A stretch of 64,000 nucleotides of DNA from Piscirickettsiaceae bacterium (GTDB lineage: Bacteria > Pseudomonadota > Gammaproteobacteria > Nitrosococcales > Methylophagaceae), in NCBI GenBank assembly GCA_013215805.1, contig JABSQM010000005.1, positions 291,421 to 355,420 on the forward strand, given 5' to 3'. Shown in pieces: positions 62,895-64,000 of this stretch. Under the pieces are notes generated by a model. The model saw only the letters and a list, made by a program, of their open reading frames with translations, ran no database searches and had not been told where the DNA came from. The position numbers and the translations under genes are program-made. Within the stretch, counting starts at the first letter, position 1; every line of letters begins with the position of its first letter.

Positions 62895-64000
62895 TTACAC
62901 CATGCATCGACCATGATCGATATGGTACATAAATTCTTGTCGAAAATGTTTTATGAAACTGACCACCGGTGCTGCTGCAGCATCACCAAAAGCACAAATA
63001 GTATTACCATCAATATTATCTGAGATATCTATTAAACGATCTAAATCTTCCTGTTTGCCTTTACCATCTTCAATACGTTTAATCACACGGTATAACCACC
63101 CTGTACCTTCCCGACAAGGTGTGCATTGACCACATGATTCCTCATAATAAAAGGCTGCTATTCTCTCTAGAGACTTTACCATACATGTGGTCTCATCCAT
63201 TATAATAACCGACCCAGCGCCCAACATCGACCCCGCTTCAACAATACAGTCATAGCTCATTAAGACGTTTATCATAACTTCACCGGGGATAACTGGAGTA
63301 GAACTCCCCCCTGGAATGACAGCTTTTAACTTATTACTATTGCGTACACCACCAGCCAATGATAACAATTCTGAAAAAGGCGTACCTAGAGGTACCTCAT
63401 AATTGCCTGGTTTATTAATATGACCCGATACACTAAATATCTTTGTGCCGCCATTATTAGGTGTACCTAGTTTATGGAACCAATCGCCACCTTTTTCCAA
63501 TATTACAGGCACAGATGCCAAACTTTCAGTATTGTTAATAATGGTAGGGCAACCATAAAGACCATAGCTAGCTGGAAATGGAGGTTTGTAGCGCGGCAGA
63601 CCCTTTTTACCCTCTATTGATTCTAATAAAGCCGTTTCTTCACCACAAATATAGGCTCCCGCGCCAGGATGAATATACAACTCAAAATTAAACTTTGTAC
63701 CCAAAATTTTTTTTCCTAAATATCCGGCATTCAATGCTTCTTGCAAAGCCTTATTGAACCGCTCTGATGGCTCGGTAAATTCTCCTCGTATATAGTTATA
63801 CCCTATCTGTGCTCCAATAGTATAAGCGGCGATAAGCATACCCTCAATTAATTGATGAGGGTTATAACGTAAAATATCTCGATCTTTGCAGGTTCCAGGT
63901 TCCCCTTCATCAGAATTACAAACTATATATCTAGCCCCTGATATATTCTTAGGCATAAAACTCCATTTCAATCCAGTAGGGAACCCAGCCCCTCCTCGAC
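62895..64000 (-). CDS. nuoF: NADH-quinone oxidoreductase subunit F (partial, N-terminus beyond window)
   Basis: Binds NADH and FMN and carries cluster N3. The visible part starts with [16 protein letters not shown] (the glycine-rich NADH site) at the window edge; the first 60 or so residues of about 430 are outside. Further signatures: [17 protein letters not shown] (FMN site), [19 protein letters not shown], and the cluster motif [12 protein letters not shown] with a distal Cys in [10 protein letters not shown]. Upstream nuo genes should continue beyond base 64000. Confidence 0.96.
   Translation of the reverse strand, partial: RGGAGFPTGLKWSFMPKNISGARYIVCNSDEGEPGTCKDRDILRYNPHQLIEGMLIAAYTIGAQIGYNYIRGEFTEPSERFNKALQEALNAGYLGKKILGTKFNFELYIHPGAGAYICGEETALLESIEGKKGLPRYKPPFPASYGLYGCPTIINNTESLASVPVILEKGGDWFHKLGTPNNGGTKIFSVSGHINKPGNYEVPLGTPFSELLSLAGGVRNSNKLKAVIPGGSSTPVIPGEVMINVLMSYDCIVEAGSMLGAGSVIIMDETTCMVKSLERIAAFYYEESCGQCTPCREGTGWLYRVIKRIEDGKGKQEDLDRLIDISDNIDGNTICAFGDAAAAPVVSFIKHFRQEFMYHIDHGRCMV

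Overview
The window is AT-rich (about two-thirds A+T by eye) and reads as a piece of a reduced, probably host-associated betaproteobacterial chromosome. The lineage call rests on three things: a DUF2818-type gene directly after nuoN, the order (hisC)-tyrA-aroA-cmk-rpsA-ihfB, and the metY-rimP-nusA-infB-rbfA-truB-rpsO-pnp and mreBCD-mrdA-rodA / gatCA clusters. Signs of reduction are housekeeping-only gene content, several long stretches without genes (about 2.4 kb and 2.2 kb the largest), one clear gene ruin (hisC) and ancestral neighbours missing from their usual slots (gatB, recR, rlpA). No mobile element, CRISPR array, phage gene or toxin system is visible. The species is not recognised.

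Layout. 1-1412: partial ccoN of a cbb3 oxidase. 1787-7254: Mth938-like protein, ihfB, rpsA, cmk, aroA, tyrA, then the decayed hisC to about 7890. 8315-13626: lspA, ileS, prfC. 14670-23599: pnp, rpsO, truB, rbfA, infB, nusA, rimP and the initiator tRNA with its promoter. 24012-26179: ebfC, dnaX and the 4.5S RNA with its promoter. 26180-28609: gene desert. 28610-31223: EF-P with EpmA and EpmB. 31230-36611: citrate synthase, lipA, lipB, ybeD, dat, dacA. 37478-42928: rodA, mrdA, mreD, mreC, mreB. 43051-47215: gatC, gatA, a TlpA-like thioredoxin, rpmB, rpmG, mutM. 47216-49466: second desert. 49467-52534: rluD and an EF-G2-type fusA. 52745-64000: DUF2818 and nuoN to nuoF (partial).

How the genes work together. 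Translation dominates: initiation (IF2, initiator tRNA, S1), elongation (EF-G2, EF-P with its modification enzymes), termination (RF3), ribosome maturation (RbfA, RimP, RluD), Ile-tRNA charging, part of the amidotransferase, and SRP RNA. The cell keeps a rod-shape and peptidoglycan programme (MreBCD, PBP2, RodA, a PBP5-type carboxypeptidase, D-amino acid aminotransferase) and aerobic energy metabolism (complex I, cbb3 oxidase, citrate synthase, lipoate synthesis). It also retains the aromatic steps AroA and TyrA while the adjacent aminotransferase gene is dead.

No clearly new multi-gene system is present. The most interesting points are the in-place hisC ruin, the lone EF-G2-type factor, the retained EF-P modification set, the matching promoters of the two stable RNAs, the tandem terminators between tRNA-fMet and rimP, a U1/U72 initiator tRNA, and a likely non-ATG start for mreC. 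All calls are made by eye from sequence and family knowledge; no database search was run.
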